Positions 8,527-16,335 of a stretch of DNA of 64,000 bases are shown one piece after another. Where the stretch lies: positions 62,001-126,000 of the forward strand of contig DAHXNF010000036.1 of the NCBI GenBank assembly GCA_027366585.1. The letters are read 5' to 3'. Each line of letters begins with the position of its first letter. Position 1 is the first letter of the stretch. This DNA is from Thermoplasmatales archaeon. GTDB lineage: Archaea; Thermoplasmatota; Thermoplasmata; Thermoplasmatales; Thermoplasmataceae. The notes beneath the pieces are model-generated. The model saw nothing but the letters and a program-made list of their open reading frames with translations. It was not told the DNA's origin and made no database searches. The translations under genes and the position numbers were made by a program.

Positions 8527-9762
8527 GTGACTAATTTTCGTCAGCCCATGAGTCGTTTCCTGAACCTTATCTCGTATTCAGATGCGATTGGAAGAATTAA
8601 GGGACGGGACTGGAAGCAGATCGATGATGAGATTATTACGGTAAGCTCGAGCCTTGGAAGAATTGCTTCTGAAAATGTTGCTGCTAAAATGCCACTTCCT
8701 ACCAGGGAAAGGAGCCTGGTGGATGGATTTGCAATCAGGTCCTCAGATGCAATAGGAGCACAGAGAGAATCTCCCGTGACGTTCAGGATAGTCGGAAGGA
8801 AGGAGGCGGGCAGCGGAGTAAACTTCAGAATATCAAAAGGCCAATGCGTCGAGATTTACACCGGCGCGGCAATGCCTGAAGGCTCAGACGCCGTTGTGAT
8901 GGCTGAGGATTCAATCCAGGATTCTGGTACAATCTCCATCACCGGGGAGGTCTCAACTGGAACAAACGTATCAAAAGTTGGCCAAGACATCAGCAGGAAT
9001 TATCCAATACTTCAAAAAGGGGACCGAATAAAACCGATGCACATCGCGGCAATGTTATCTTCTGGTACATTACATGTGTGGGTAAAGAAAACAATAATAT
9101 GCGGCGTTTTCTCGACGGGAAATGAGCTCTTCAATTTTTCCCAGGACCATTTATACAACTCGGCAGAGCCCGCGATCAAGGCATTCTTCGAAAGTCAATA
9201 CATAAAGATCAGGATGCTTGGAAAGTGCCGTGACAGCGAAGAAGATATAGAGCAGAAGGTCAGCCGGTGGATCAATACAATGGATGCAATGATCATAACA
9301 GGAGGTACGAGCCTGGGTCGTTATGACCTGGTTCCAGAGTCACTTTCAAAGATGGCAGGCCAGGTTTTTGGTGGCGTGAGAACAAGACCCGGGAGAACAG
9401 CAGCATTGTATTCAATCAGCGGAAAGCCGGTATTTTCAGTATCGGGATTCCCGTCATCTGCCATAATTTCCCTATGGCTTTTTCTCCCGGGCTATCTGCA
9501 TTCCGTCACAGGTCTCAATGTATTCGATAGGGTCAGGATGATGCCCCTTGCATCAGAATTACATTCAAAGGCAGGATATACATCCGTGGTCCCTGTTAAA
9601 ATAACGCGTAAGGGAGACGGGGAAGGCGTTGTTCCTGTTTCCCACGGGAGCATCAGGATGGTTGATCTATTGGAGGCAGACGGTCTTGTGCTTGTTCCGG
9701 ATTCTGTTGAAGGCTATTCCGGAGAGTCGCATGTTGAGGTGCACGAGGTGAGCCGGTTTTGA
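8527..9762 (+). CDS. moeA: Molybdopterin molybdenumtransferase MoeA (first copy)
   Basis: This 411-residue MoeA inserts molybdate (or tungstate) into adenylylated molybdopterin in the cytoplasm. Motifs include PLPTRERSLVDGFAIRSSDA (degenerate form of the PxFxxSxMDGYA region), IYTGAAMPEGSDAVVMAEDS, GVFSTGNEL and MIITGGTSLGRYDLVPE, followed by RPGRTAALYSISGKPVFSVSGFPSSA. The start is GTG 8527 with a strong Shine-Dalgarno AAAGGAGGT at 8510-8518. Its stop overlaps the next moeA start (TTGA). Archaea often carry two MoeA paralogues, perhaps specialised for different metals; which is which cannot be read here. Confidence 0.92.
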   Translation: MTNFRQPMSRFLNLISYSDAIGRIKGRDWKQIDDEIITVSSSLGRIASENVAAKMPLPTRERSLVDGFAIRSSDAIGAQRESPVTFRIVGRKEAGSGVNFRISKGQCVEIYTGAAMPEGSDAVVMAEDSIQDSGTISITGEVSTGTNVSKVGQDISRNYPILQKGDRIKPMHIAAMLSSGTLHVWVKKTIICGVFSTGNELFNFSQDHLYNSAEPAIKAFFESQYIKIRMLGKCRDSEEDIEQKVSRWINTMDAMIITGGTSLGRYDLVPESLSKMAGQVFGGVRTRPGRTAALYSISGKPVFSVSGFPSSAIISLWLFLPGYLHSVTGLNVFDRVRMMPLASELHSKAGYTSVVPVKITRKGDGEGVVPVSHGSIRMVDLLEADGLVLVPDSVEGYSGESHVEVHEVSRF

Positions 9763-11564
9763 AAAGCGTATTCAGGAGGCTTGTTGACTTCGATAAGGCA
9801 CTTGTTCTTCTGAGTGAAAACCTTCCGCTGATAAGGGAAACTGAGATGGTGAACCTGAAGGATGCCGTTGGCAGAGTTGCAGCAGTCGACATATTATCCG
9901 GCAGGGATAATCCACCTTTTCACAGGGCCACGATGGATGGGTTTGCAGTGAAATCCTCAGATATAGAGGGAGCCACGACAGCAGAACCTGTAGAGCTTTC
10001 CGTAGAAGGAGAGGCTTATATTGGCGAACCCCAGAAAAGGCTCAGGGCAGGGAAGAGCTGCATCAGGATCTCTACGGGTTCTGTAATACCACTTGGTTCA
10101 GACTGCGTGGTACCGATAGAGGATTGCGAGGATCACTCTTCCTCAGTACGTGTCAAGATCAGCCTGGACCGAGGAAAGAATGTGGCAGAAGCTGGAAGCG
10201 ATTTACCTTCTGGCAGCCTCGCGTTATCCGCCTTTAATGTGATAGACGCAGGCGAGGTTGCCCTGCTGGCTTCCATAGGTCTTTCCAGGATCAGGGTTTT
10301 CAGGAAGATCAGGATAGCAATATTTTCCACCGGCAATGAGCTTATCAGTCCCGGCAGGAAATATAGAAATGGTATGATTTATGACTCCAATTCGCACATG
10401 ATTGCTGCTGAGCTGAGCAGGTATCCAGTCTTCAAGATTGATAATCTCGGGATTATTAAGGACAGGAAGGACCTACTGGACCAGATATTGAAGGATAAAC
10501 GTAGCTCATACGACGTGATCATCCTTTCCGGTGGGAGCTCAGCCGGTAACTTTGATCTGGTATATGGCGCAATCGGTGACCAGGATCCGGGAATAATCTT
10601 TCATGGTGTTCTCATCAAGCCCGGACTGCCGACAGTTTTTGGCAGGACCGGGAATACTGTTATAATCGGTCTTCCGGGTTTCCCAGTTTCTTCATACGTT
10701 GTGATGAAGACGATCTACCTCGATTCACTGCTGAGAATGGCAGTATCTACCCCGATTCACAGAACGGAATCCATGAAGATCGCAGCGCGCCTCGATCTGG
10801 AGATAGGTAAGCGTAATATTATTCCCGTCAGGACCGAGAGGATAGGGGGAAAGGCATATCCGGTTCCCGGGCTGTCCGGATCAATATCAAGGCTTATAGA
10901 CACGGATGGTTATGTCTCTGTGCCAGGTGCGTTGAAATTTATCGAAGCAGGGGAGGTACAGATCATCCATGCCTGGGATTCAGGGGCGACTACCCCAGAT
11001 CCACGGATCACTGGAAATATTGATGAATTGAATCTTGACAGTCTGAGAAAATTGTGCCCGGAGGGTGGGCTTGCACTCAGGCCGGATAACGAGGCGATAC
11101 ATTCAGTATCAGAAGGTATTACAGATGCTGCAGTCATCAGGGCCCAGGAAATACTTGGCTTGAAGCTTGAACTGGAGTCGATGCATGGAAGTGCCTTCAG
11201 ATTCCTGGAATCATATCAGATATCCAGGCATTGCCTGATTCCCAAGCTTGCAGATGTTGAGATTCCTATATCAGGGATAAATGCTATGGTGGAAGAAGGA
11301 TCAACTGTTGATGGCCCGAGTCTTGGACTGCTCAGGAAGATCTCAGTCAGGGATGAGGCAGTGAATCTATTCTATTCCAGCATGCGGAGGAGCGCTGCCT
11401 CGTACAACACCAAGTTCCATGGAAACAGGAAGGTGATTGTCTCGATCGCAGACGGTAAGGGATGCACGTCGACAAAACATCCTCATTTCCTGGATATCAT
11501 ACTATCAAGAAGCAAATCTGAAATAGTGGATAAGATAACTTCACTTGGTTATAGGAGAATCTGA
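9759..11564 (+). CDS. moeA: MoeA (second copy) with C-terminal periplasmic-binding-like extension
   Basis: The first ~400 of 601 residues are MoeA: NPPFHRATMDGFAVKSSDIEG, ISTGSVIPLGSDCVVPIEDC, IFSTGNELI, ILSGGSSAGNFDLVYG and KPGLPTVFGRTGNTVIIGLPGFPVSS. The remaining 200 residues are an extra domain; the segment SEGITDAAVIRAQEILGLKLE recalls the G-x-x-D-A/G-x-x-x-x-A-x-x-x-G-L motif of the PBP-like domain found fused to MoeA in many archaea and bacteria, but it is degenerate. That domain may sense the oxyanion. Translation starts at TTG 9759, overlapping the previous stop. The active-site MDGFA is better kept here than in the first copy. Confidence 0.88.
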   Translation: MKSVFRRLVDFDKALVLLSENLPLIRETEMVNLKDAVGRVAAVDILSGRDNPPFHRATMDGFAVKSSDIEGATTAEPVELSVEGEAYIGEPQKRLRAGKSCIRISTGSVIPLGSDCVVPIEDCEDHSSSVRVKISLDRGKNVAEAGSDLPSGSLALSAFNVIDAGEVALLASIGLSRIRVFRKIRIAIFSTGNELISPGRKYRNGMIYDSNSHMIAAELSRYPVFKIDNLGIIKDRKDLLDQILKDKRSSYDVIILSGGSSAGNFDLVYGAIGDQDPGIIFHGVLIKPGLPTVFGRTGNTVIIGLPGFPVSSYVVMKTIYLDSLLRMAVSTPIHRTESMKIAARLDLEIGKRNIIPVRTERIGGKAYPVPGLSGSISRLIDTDGYVSVPGALKFIEAGEVQIIHAWDSGATTPDPRITGNIDELNLDSLRKLCPEGGLALRPDNEAIHSVSEGITDAAVIRAQEILGLKLELESMHGSAFRFLESYQISRHCLIPKLADVEIPISGINAMVEEGSTVDGPSLGLLRKISVRDEAVNLFYSSMRRSAASYNTKFHGNRKVIVSIADGKGCTSTKHPHFLDIILSRSKSEIVDKITSLGYRRI

Positions 11565-12047
11565 TTGGTGATACTTATCCATCTATCGGGCAGAAGCGGA
11601 TCCGGCAAGACAACACTTGCCATACGTATAATTGCAGCCCTGCATTCAAGAGGCATCAGGACTGCATTCTTGAAGAATATACCGCATGACGATGTGTCCT
11701 TCGATCTGGCCGGAAAAGATACCAACCGTGCGATAAGATCTGGTGCTGCCCTTTCAGCAGGAAGAGCTGTGAATTCGACCTTTATTGAATTCGGCTCTGC
11801 GTTGCAGCTGGAAAATCTCATTGAGATGACAGAACGAGTCTGTGATGTCTGCCTCATTGAGGGATTTCATGACGAAATACACGGGGTTTCTGGATACTTT
11901 TCGCTCAACCTCGAACTTTCAGATAACGGGAGGGAGCGGCGGATATCCATAACTCTTCCTGACGGCTCGGTTAAAATCTTCATGAATGCCGAAGATTGCG
12001 ATGATGCAGAAAACTACATTATTGAGAAGGTCGTAGAGTCTTTATAA
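11565..12047 (+). CDS. mobB: Molybdopterin-guanine dinucleotide biosynthesis adaptor MobB
   Basis: A 160-residue P-loop GTPase that assists MobA in making molybdopterin guanine dinucleotide. The Walker A loop is SGRSGSGKTTLAIRI at residues 8-22, and CDVCLIEGFHDE near residue 97 is the typical MobB DxxLVEGFK-like segment, with H in place of K. It follows the second moeA with no gap; TTG at 11565 or GTG at 11568 may start it. Its presence implies that this lineage made an MGD-type cofactor for an enzyme of the formate dehydrogenase class, which fits the fdhA relic just downstream on the other strand. Confidence 0.88.
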   Translation: MVILIHLSGRSGSGKTTLAIRIIAALHSRGIRTAFLKNIPHDDVSFDLAGKDTNRAIRSGAALSAGRAVNSTFIEFGSALQLENLIEMTERVCDVCLIEGFHDEIHGVSGYFSLNLELSDNGRERRISITLPDGSVKIFMNAEDCDDAENYIIEKVVESL

Positions 12048-12075
12048 GGCAACGTCTTCGTGGAGCAGGTTGTAT

Positions 12076-12504
12076 TTAGCCGATCCATTCGGGGTGAGCG
12101 TACACCGGGAAATCGACATCGAGGACAAAACATACAGGTGTTATTCCAAAATAATGCACAGTATTGTGCAGAGGGCAGTTCCTATGGCTGTTTTCGCAGC
12201 CGGTGCAATACATATCATGTTTGCGCAGTATTCTCTGCGTTCCTTATACCCGTAAAGTCCTGGCTTTGCTGGATCTTGTAATAATTATGTCACCGCTGCT
12301 TACTTTCGTTGAGCAGGCCCTCGTCGCCTTATCATTTACTTCATAAATGCATGTGTCACAGCTTTCCTGGACGTCGAGCAGGTCATGATAACTTATGTGT
12401 GGAACATTTATTCCCGTCGCTTGGGTAACCTGCTAAGTTTTCTGACCGCCTAAGGCCCTGCATTCTACCCCATCTATTTTTATGCTGATTTCTTCTCCAG
12501 GCAT
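12076..12504 (-). pseudogene. fdhA: Decayed N-terminus of formate dehydrogenase alpha subunit (fdhA)
   Basis: Translating the minus strand from the ATG at 12504 gives a recognisable N-terminus of a NuoG/FdhA-type molybdopterin oxidoreductase, in one frame but interrupted by TAG at 12435-12433, TAA at 12246-12244 and TAA at 12078-12076. Codons 5-23 match the first strands of the [2Fe-2S] domain (ISIKIDGVECRALGGQ). Codons 32-66 hold INVPHISYHDLLDVQESCDTC and ACSTKV with the cluster cysteines. Codons 96-110 hold HDMYCTGCENSHRNC, the His-Cys3 [4Fe-4S] motif. Nothing of the catalytic domain (several hundred residues) remains, because mobB occupies the opposite strand. The gene is therefore both point-mutated and truncated. 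The open frames on the plus strand here are antisense shadows. Confidence 0.85.
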
Positions 12505-12731
12505 CCAAAGACTGACCTTTGGGTAGAAGGAGCATCCGGCTCTCGTTCACAACCTGTCCCTGTAAAAGTGACATGTAAGGATATTTAATCATTAATCATG
12601 CGTGCTGCCTCACTGCCTATATCAGGCGTGCGACATGAAGAAATAGAAAGCCTTTAGGGATTAGCTACTATTGGTGACTCAATATAAGAGCCAAAAATTT
12701 ATAAATGTTACAACATTCGCTAATTAGCGAT
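12505..12731. other. Intergenic region upstream of the Lrp-like gene
   Basis: This stretch between the fdhA relic and the Lrp-like gene holds the old promoter side of fdhA and the TATA box of the regulator at 12698-12706. No other gene is visible. An AT-rich segment AAGGATATTTAATCATTAATC at about 12578-12598 may be a promoter remnant. Confidence 0.4.
12698..12706 (+). promoter_or_regulatory. TATA box of the Lrp-like regulator gene
   Basis: TTTATAAAT preceded by the purine-rich CCAAAAA (BRE-like) lies with its centre 30 bases before the ATG at 12732. The spacing suits a leaderless or nearly leaderless transcript. Confidence 0.6.
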
Positions 12732-12965
12732 ATGTCAATAGCGTTCGTACTCGTCAGCACTGTTCCCGGAAAAGAAATAGAGGTCTACAACAAGATATCT
12801 GGGATAAAATATGTTGTTGAGGTTCATCCGCTTTTCGGTGAATATGATCTGATAGTCAAGATCGATGCCAGCGATTTCAGCGAACTTGGGAAGATAATCA
12901 TTGAGAAGATAAGAACGATCGAAGGCGTTATAGACACTAAAACATTAACAGGAATCAAGCTATGA
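12732..12965 (+). CDS. Lrp/AsnC-type ligand-binding (RAM) domain protein
   Basis: The 77-residue protein consists of a single RAM/AsnC C-terminal domain (alpha-beta sandwich), starting at SIAFVLVSTVPGKE and including VVEVHPLFGEYDLIVKIDA, the standard xGxyDlixkv segment. No helix-turn-helix precedes it. Such stand-alone RAM proteins can co-assemble with full-length Lrp regulators or bind amino acids by themselves. ATG 12732 is chosen because of the TATA spacing and because an upstream ATG (12705) would fall inside the promoter. A small membrane-protein gene follows after 13 bases and is probably co-transcribed. Confidence 0.8.
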   Translation: MSIAFVLVSTVPGKEIEVYNKISGIKYVVEVHPLFGEYDLIVKIDASDFSELGKIIIEKIRTIEGVIDTKTLTGIKL

Positions 12966-12978
12966 GGTTCGAGTAAAT

Positions 12979-13287
12979 ATGACGGATTTTGTTTGGCAAT
13001 GGAATGTCTTTTTTGCAGTTGTGTTAGCTCTGCTCGCGATTACCCTTGTGCTATTGGGTATCCTGACAGCATACTTCGGTAGCGGCAAGAGCAGGGCTGT
13101 TGGTGTTGTTCTTCTGATAGTTGGTCTTGTCATAGGACTGATAACAATATTCACCAAGAGTTATATCGGCCTGAGCAGTGGTATTCTTGAGAGTGTTATA
13201 GTTCCAACATTCTTCTATGTAATTGCGTCTGTCGTGGGTTTGGCTATCGGCCTGCTTGTGTTCCTCGGCGCTATAATGAAGACCTGA
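12979..13287 (+). CDS. Small multi-pass membrane protein, function unknown
   Basis: A 102-residue, very hydrophobic protein with three or four likely transmembrane helices (about 9-32, 41-60, 72-98) separated by short polar turns such as FGSGKSRA. I recognise no family. It lies 13 bases behind the RAM-domain gene, so the two are probably one transcription unit. Confidence 0.55.
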   Translation: MTDFVWQWNVFFAVVLALLAITLVLLGILTAYFGSGKSRAVGVVLLIVGLVIGLITIFTKSYIGLSSGILESVIVPTFFYVIASVVGLAIGLLVFLGAIMKT

Positions 13288-13391
13288 GCGATCAGGATAT
13301 TTCCATAAGAATCAACCATTCACTAATTTGTTTATTACTGGAACAATAGTTCCAACTTCAATTTTTATGGCACAGTTTTTCAGGTTGCTTG

Positions 13392-13949
13392 TCACTTGAG
13401 CGACTTAATCTTTGAAGTCGCCAGTTTTTCCACTTCCTCGATAGTCGAACGATCGCTTGAGTTAAGTGCAGCAGTCCTGTCTATTCCGAGCCTGTTCCAG
13501 TACTTGGTGAAGAAATACTGAAGGTTGAAGCTGTCAGCGCTCATGTAATTCAGGTTTGACTTCACCCATAAGGCCATGCTCCTGGCTTCATCTTCCGGGC
13601 TCTGCCTTGCCCTGAAAATGGGATCGTCGTTCGAAACTGGGGCAGCATGTTCGTGAGTTTTTTCAACGTCACTTAAAACCTTATCGCTGGAAAAAACATG
13701 CATGAACCCGTCACGAAGGAAACCTATCCTGTCAAGTGAGGTGTTGTCAGTCCCATTCAGGTCTGACGAAGCAGGAAGATAGATAACCTTTATCCCCAGG
13801 CCAAGCGCCATAGAGACAAACTCCTCAGCAGAACCTTTGAACTTTATCGCATTTGAATCTGTGAAGAGGTCCACCCATGTTGTTGGGTATAAAATGAACC
13901 TGCTTCTAATGTATGCAAGCGAAAGGGGATCCTTTTTTTCTTCTTCCAT
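13392..13949 (-). CDS. Conserved-looking hypothetical protein
   Basis: A soluble protein of about 185 residues without a recognised family. The first third looks alpha/beta (RSRFILYPTTWVDLF, GLGIKVIYLPASSDL), the rest mostly helical with charged surface (EDEARSMALWVKSNLNY). ATG 13949 (MEEEKK) is preferred, since a weak TATA-like CTTTAAGAT lies about 25 bases upstream; ATG 13964 is the alternative. It is convergent with the small membrane-protein gene and separate from pyrH. No signal peptide or membrane segment is seen. Confidence 0.5.
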   Translation of the reverse strand: MEEEKKDPLSLAYIRSRFILYPTTWVDLFTDSNAIKFKGSAEEFVSMALGLGIKVIYLPASSDLNGTDNTSLDRIGFLRDGFMHVFSSDKVLSDVEKTHEHAAPVSNDDPIFRARQSPEDEARSMALWVKSNLNYMSADSFNLQYFFTKYWNRLGIDRTAALNSSDRSTIEEVEKLATSKIKSLK

Positions 13950-14072
13950 GAAAATATATTGCATTCATCTTAAAGGTCTTTCCTGAAGCATCACCTGCTT
14001 TCTCTGCTCTTGATGTTTGCTACATTTGGTTTTCCTGACACAATAACATTCATGAATTACGGATTTCCTGTA

Positions 14073-14750
14073 TCAGCCTATAATGGTGCCGCCGGTCTTG
14101 CCGGTGCTGCAGATATTTTTGTATTCCTCGATTTCATCGCCCCTGATCACGTATATCCTGATACCTGAACGCTTTGCTATGACCAGTGACGTCAGGTCCA
14201 TGAAGACGCTCGGGCCTGCTCCAACCGATGAAACAATGCTCCTCTTTATAGCTTCCTCATATGATAATTCAGAATATTTCCTGGCGTTCTTGTTTTTTGC
14301 CGGGTCAGAATCATAGACACCATCTACAGATGTTCCATTGATCAGGATCCTGGCTCCAATTCTTTCGGCAAGAAGCGCAGCTACCGTGTCAGTGGTATGT
14401 CCGGGCTCAGTTCCTCCCATTATGACGCACCCATAAAGGCCGATCATCTCCACTGCATCATTCACCGTTGTAGGAATCTTGGTGTTGATGTTATCCAGGA
14501 ACGAGGTGAAGGACAGTGCATTCATCCTTGTTGCATAAATTCCTATCTCATCGAGCACATTATCGTTCACCTTTTCTGGTCTCAGTGCTGAAATATAGGA
14601 TCTCGCAAGCGCTCCTCCGCCAACCACGATTCCAATCTGGTAATTCTTCCTCAGCTCACTGACAGTTGCGGCGAGTTTCCTAATAAAGCCTATCCTGAGG
14701 GGATTATCCGTGAAAACAGAACCGCCGAGCGAGATAACTAGCTTGTCCAT
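14073..14750 (-). CDS. pyrH: Uridylate kinase (UMP kinase), archaeal type
   Basis: This 225-residue amino-acid-kinase-fold enzyme phosphorylates UMP to UDP. The N-terminus DKLVISLGGSVF is the phosphate loop; GIVVGGGALARSYI, MGGTEPGHTTDTVAALLAE and DGVYDSDPAKNKNAR are typical of PyrH. Length fits the archaeal form. The start is ATG 14750; a longer in-frame extension to 14936 would run into the divergent prf1 gene and lacks homologous look. It shares an AT-rich promoter region with prf1 (14771-14788). Confidence 0.92.
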   Translation of the reverse strand: MDKLVISLGGSVFTDNPLRIGFIRKLAATVSELRKNYQIGIVVGGGALARSYISALRPEKVNDNVLDEIGIYATRMNALSFTSFLDNINTKIPTTVNDAVEMIGLYGCVIMGGTEPGHTTDTVAALLAERIGARILINGTSVDGVYDSDPAKNKNARKYSELSYEEAIKRSIVSSVGAGPSVFMDLTSLVIAKRSGIRIYVIRGDEIEEYKNICSTGKTGGTIIG

Positions 14751-14770
14751 TGACCTGCTCAGGTTAAGAT

Positions 14771-14788
14771 TAAATATGATTATAAATT
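14771..14788. promoter_or_regulatory. Shared divergent promoter of pyrH and prf1
   Basis: The 48-base spacer holds TAAATATGAT (centre about 24 bases before the prf1 ATG) and ATTTATAATC on the minus strand (about 34 bases before the pyrH ATG; a second minus-strand match ATATTTAATC lies about 22 bases away). Both genes thus seem to use very short or no 5' leaders. Confidence 0.5.
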
Positions 14789-14798
14789 TTCCACACGA

Positions 14799-16043
14799 AT
14801 GGCAAGCGATGAAACACAGATTAAAAGATACGAGTTCAAGAAAGCTCTTCATGAACTTGAGGATCTGAAGGGAAGAGGCACAGAACTCATTTCGCTTTAC
14901 GTTCCTCCAGGCAAGCAGATATCGGACGTAGTGCAATATCTTCGGGAAGAATATTCAACGTCTTCGAACATAAAGTCCAAGTCAACGAGGAAAAACGTAC
15001 TCGGCGCAATAGAATCAATTATGTCCCGCCTGAAATATTACAAGGCTCCTCCTGATTCGGGGCTGGTCTTCTTCGTTGGCCATGTCGCAACGAGGGGTGA
15101 CCAGACCGAGATGTACACGAAGATCATAGAGCCTCCGGATCCAATACAGACGTTCATGTACAAGTGTGACTCGGTTTTCCACACTGAACAGCTAAGGTTG
15201 CAGTTGCAGGAAAAAGAGATATACGGCTTAATCGTGATAGACAGGAAGGAAGCGACAATTGGTTTCCTCAATGGAACAAGCATCCAGCTGGTGGCGAATG
15301 AGGAATCCCTTGTTCCCAGCAAGCATCACCAGGGAGGACAGTCGTCACGAAGGTATGAGCGGCTGATTGAAATTGCCGCGCATGAATATTTCAAGAAAAT
15401 AGGGGACATTATTAACAATGCATTCATGCCCGTCGTACGGGACATGAAGGCAGTATTCATTGGCGGGCCTGGATCAACCAAGGATTTCTTCTTTGAACAT
15501 GACTATTTGAGGAATGAGATAAAGCAGAAGGTAAAAGATCTCTTTGATCTTGGATATACTGATGAGACTGGGTTGCGGGAGCTTGTTGAGAAAGCATCCT
15601 CTTCCGTAAAAGATATGAAGATAACCAGGGAGAAGGACCTGATGAACAGGTTCATGATGGAGATTAAGAAGAGCGATGGCGGCCTGGGAGTTTATGGAAT
15701 TTCAGCCATATTGCAGGCATTGGAAATGAAGTCCCTTGATACGCTCCTGCTATCGGAGGGCCTTAACCTCAAGATGTTTGATTACACCTGCACAAGCTGC
15801 GGCTACCATGGAAAGGACTATAAGAAGAAGAGTGAAGATCTGAAATGCCCGAAATGTGGATCACAGGTCAGCGTCCTTAGCGAAGAGGACCTTATCGAAA
15901 CATTCTACAAAATGGCAAATGAAGCATCCACGAATGTTGAGCTGATAAGCGAGGAGAGTGACGAGGGTAAGCTCCTTTTAAAGGCGTTTGGTGGTGCTGC
16001 CGGCATTCTGAGATATGTGGCAGGAGCTACTGTCCCCCAGTAA
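14799..16043 (+). CDS. prf1: Peptide chain release factor aRF1
   Basis: This is the 414-residue archaeal release factor 1, which recognises all three stop codons and triggers peptide release on the ribosome. The codon-recognition NIKS motif appears as [13 protein letters not shown] near residues 55-67, and the peptidyl-transferase GGQ motif as [14 protein letters not shown] near 177-190. A C-terminal zinc-binding segment has CTSCGYHG and CPKCGSQ near residues 331-355. The start ATG 14799 is supported by a TATA-like element 24 bases upstream. Confidence 0.95.
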   Translation: MASDETQIKRYEFKKALHELEDLKGRGTELISLYVPPGKQISDVVQYLREEYSTSSNIKSKSTRKNVLGAIESIMSRLKYYKAPPDSGLVFFVGHVATRGDQTEMYTKIIEPPDPIQTFMYKCDSVFHTEQLRLQLQEKEIYGLIVIDRKEATIGFLNGTSIQLVANEESLVPSKHHQGGQSSRRYERLIEIAAHEYFKKIGDIINNAFMPVVRDMKAVFIGGPGSTKDFFFEHDYLRNEIKQKVKDLFDLGYTDETGLRELVEKASSSVKDMKITREKDLMNRFMMEIKKSDGGLGVYGISAILQALEMKSLDTLLLSEGLNLKMFDYTCTSCGYHGKDYKKKSEDLKCPKCGSQVSVLSEEDLIETFYKMANEASTNVELISEESDEGKLLLKAFGGAAGILRYVAGATVPQ

Positions 16044-16310
16044 TCATGGCTTCCTGGTCGGAGCGGCTGAGAGATCGACAACAATCACGTCTTCGGTGGA
16101 ACGTATTCTTTTCAGCGATATTACGTAGCGGCCTGCACCATCTCTCTCGATTGCCTGTATGATTGATCCTTCTGCAGGCTCAACAAGAAGGTTTGTAACC
16201 TCGCCCGACTCAAGATTAGCTACAATGTTGTCCAGCCTTCCTATTACCTGTCCTGTCGTAGAAACCACAGACTTTCCCAAGATATCCGTGCTGAATTTCC
16301 TGTTTTCCAC
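16044..16310 (-). CDS. PRC-barrel domain protein
   Basis: An 88-residue single PRC-barrel protein: FSTDILGKSVVSTTGQVIGRLDNIVANLESGEVTNLLVEP is the usual first half (D-x-x-G-K-x-V ... G-x-x-x-G-x-x-x-D). Such small archaeal proteins are linked to RNA metabolism or cell division (CdpB-like) in other archaea, but no role can be fixed here. It is convergent with prf1 (the stops abut) and lies just downstream of the VAT gene on the same strand, with 25 bases between. Confidence 0.8.
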   Translation of the reverse strand: MENRKFSTDILGKSVVSTTGQVIGRLDNIVANLESGEVTNLLVEPAEGSIIQAIERDGAGRYVISLKRIRSTEDVIVVDLSAAPTRKP

Positions 16311-16335
16311 TTTTTCACCTCATCTTAAAGAAGGA

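Noticed and set aside
12060..12346. Several short plus-strand frames with a protein-like look behind mobB
   Set aside because: They are antisense to the fdhA relic; the minus strand has clear FeS-domain homology, so the plus frames are shadows of its codon structure.
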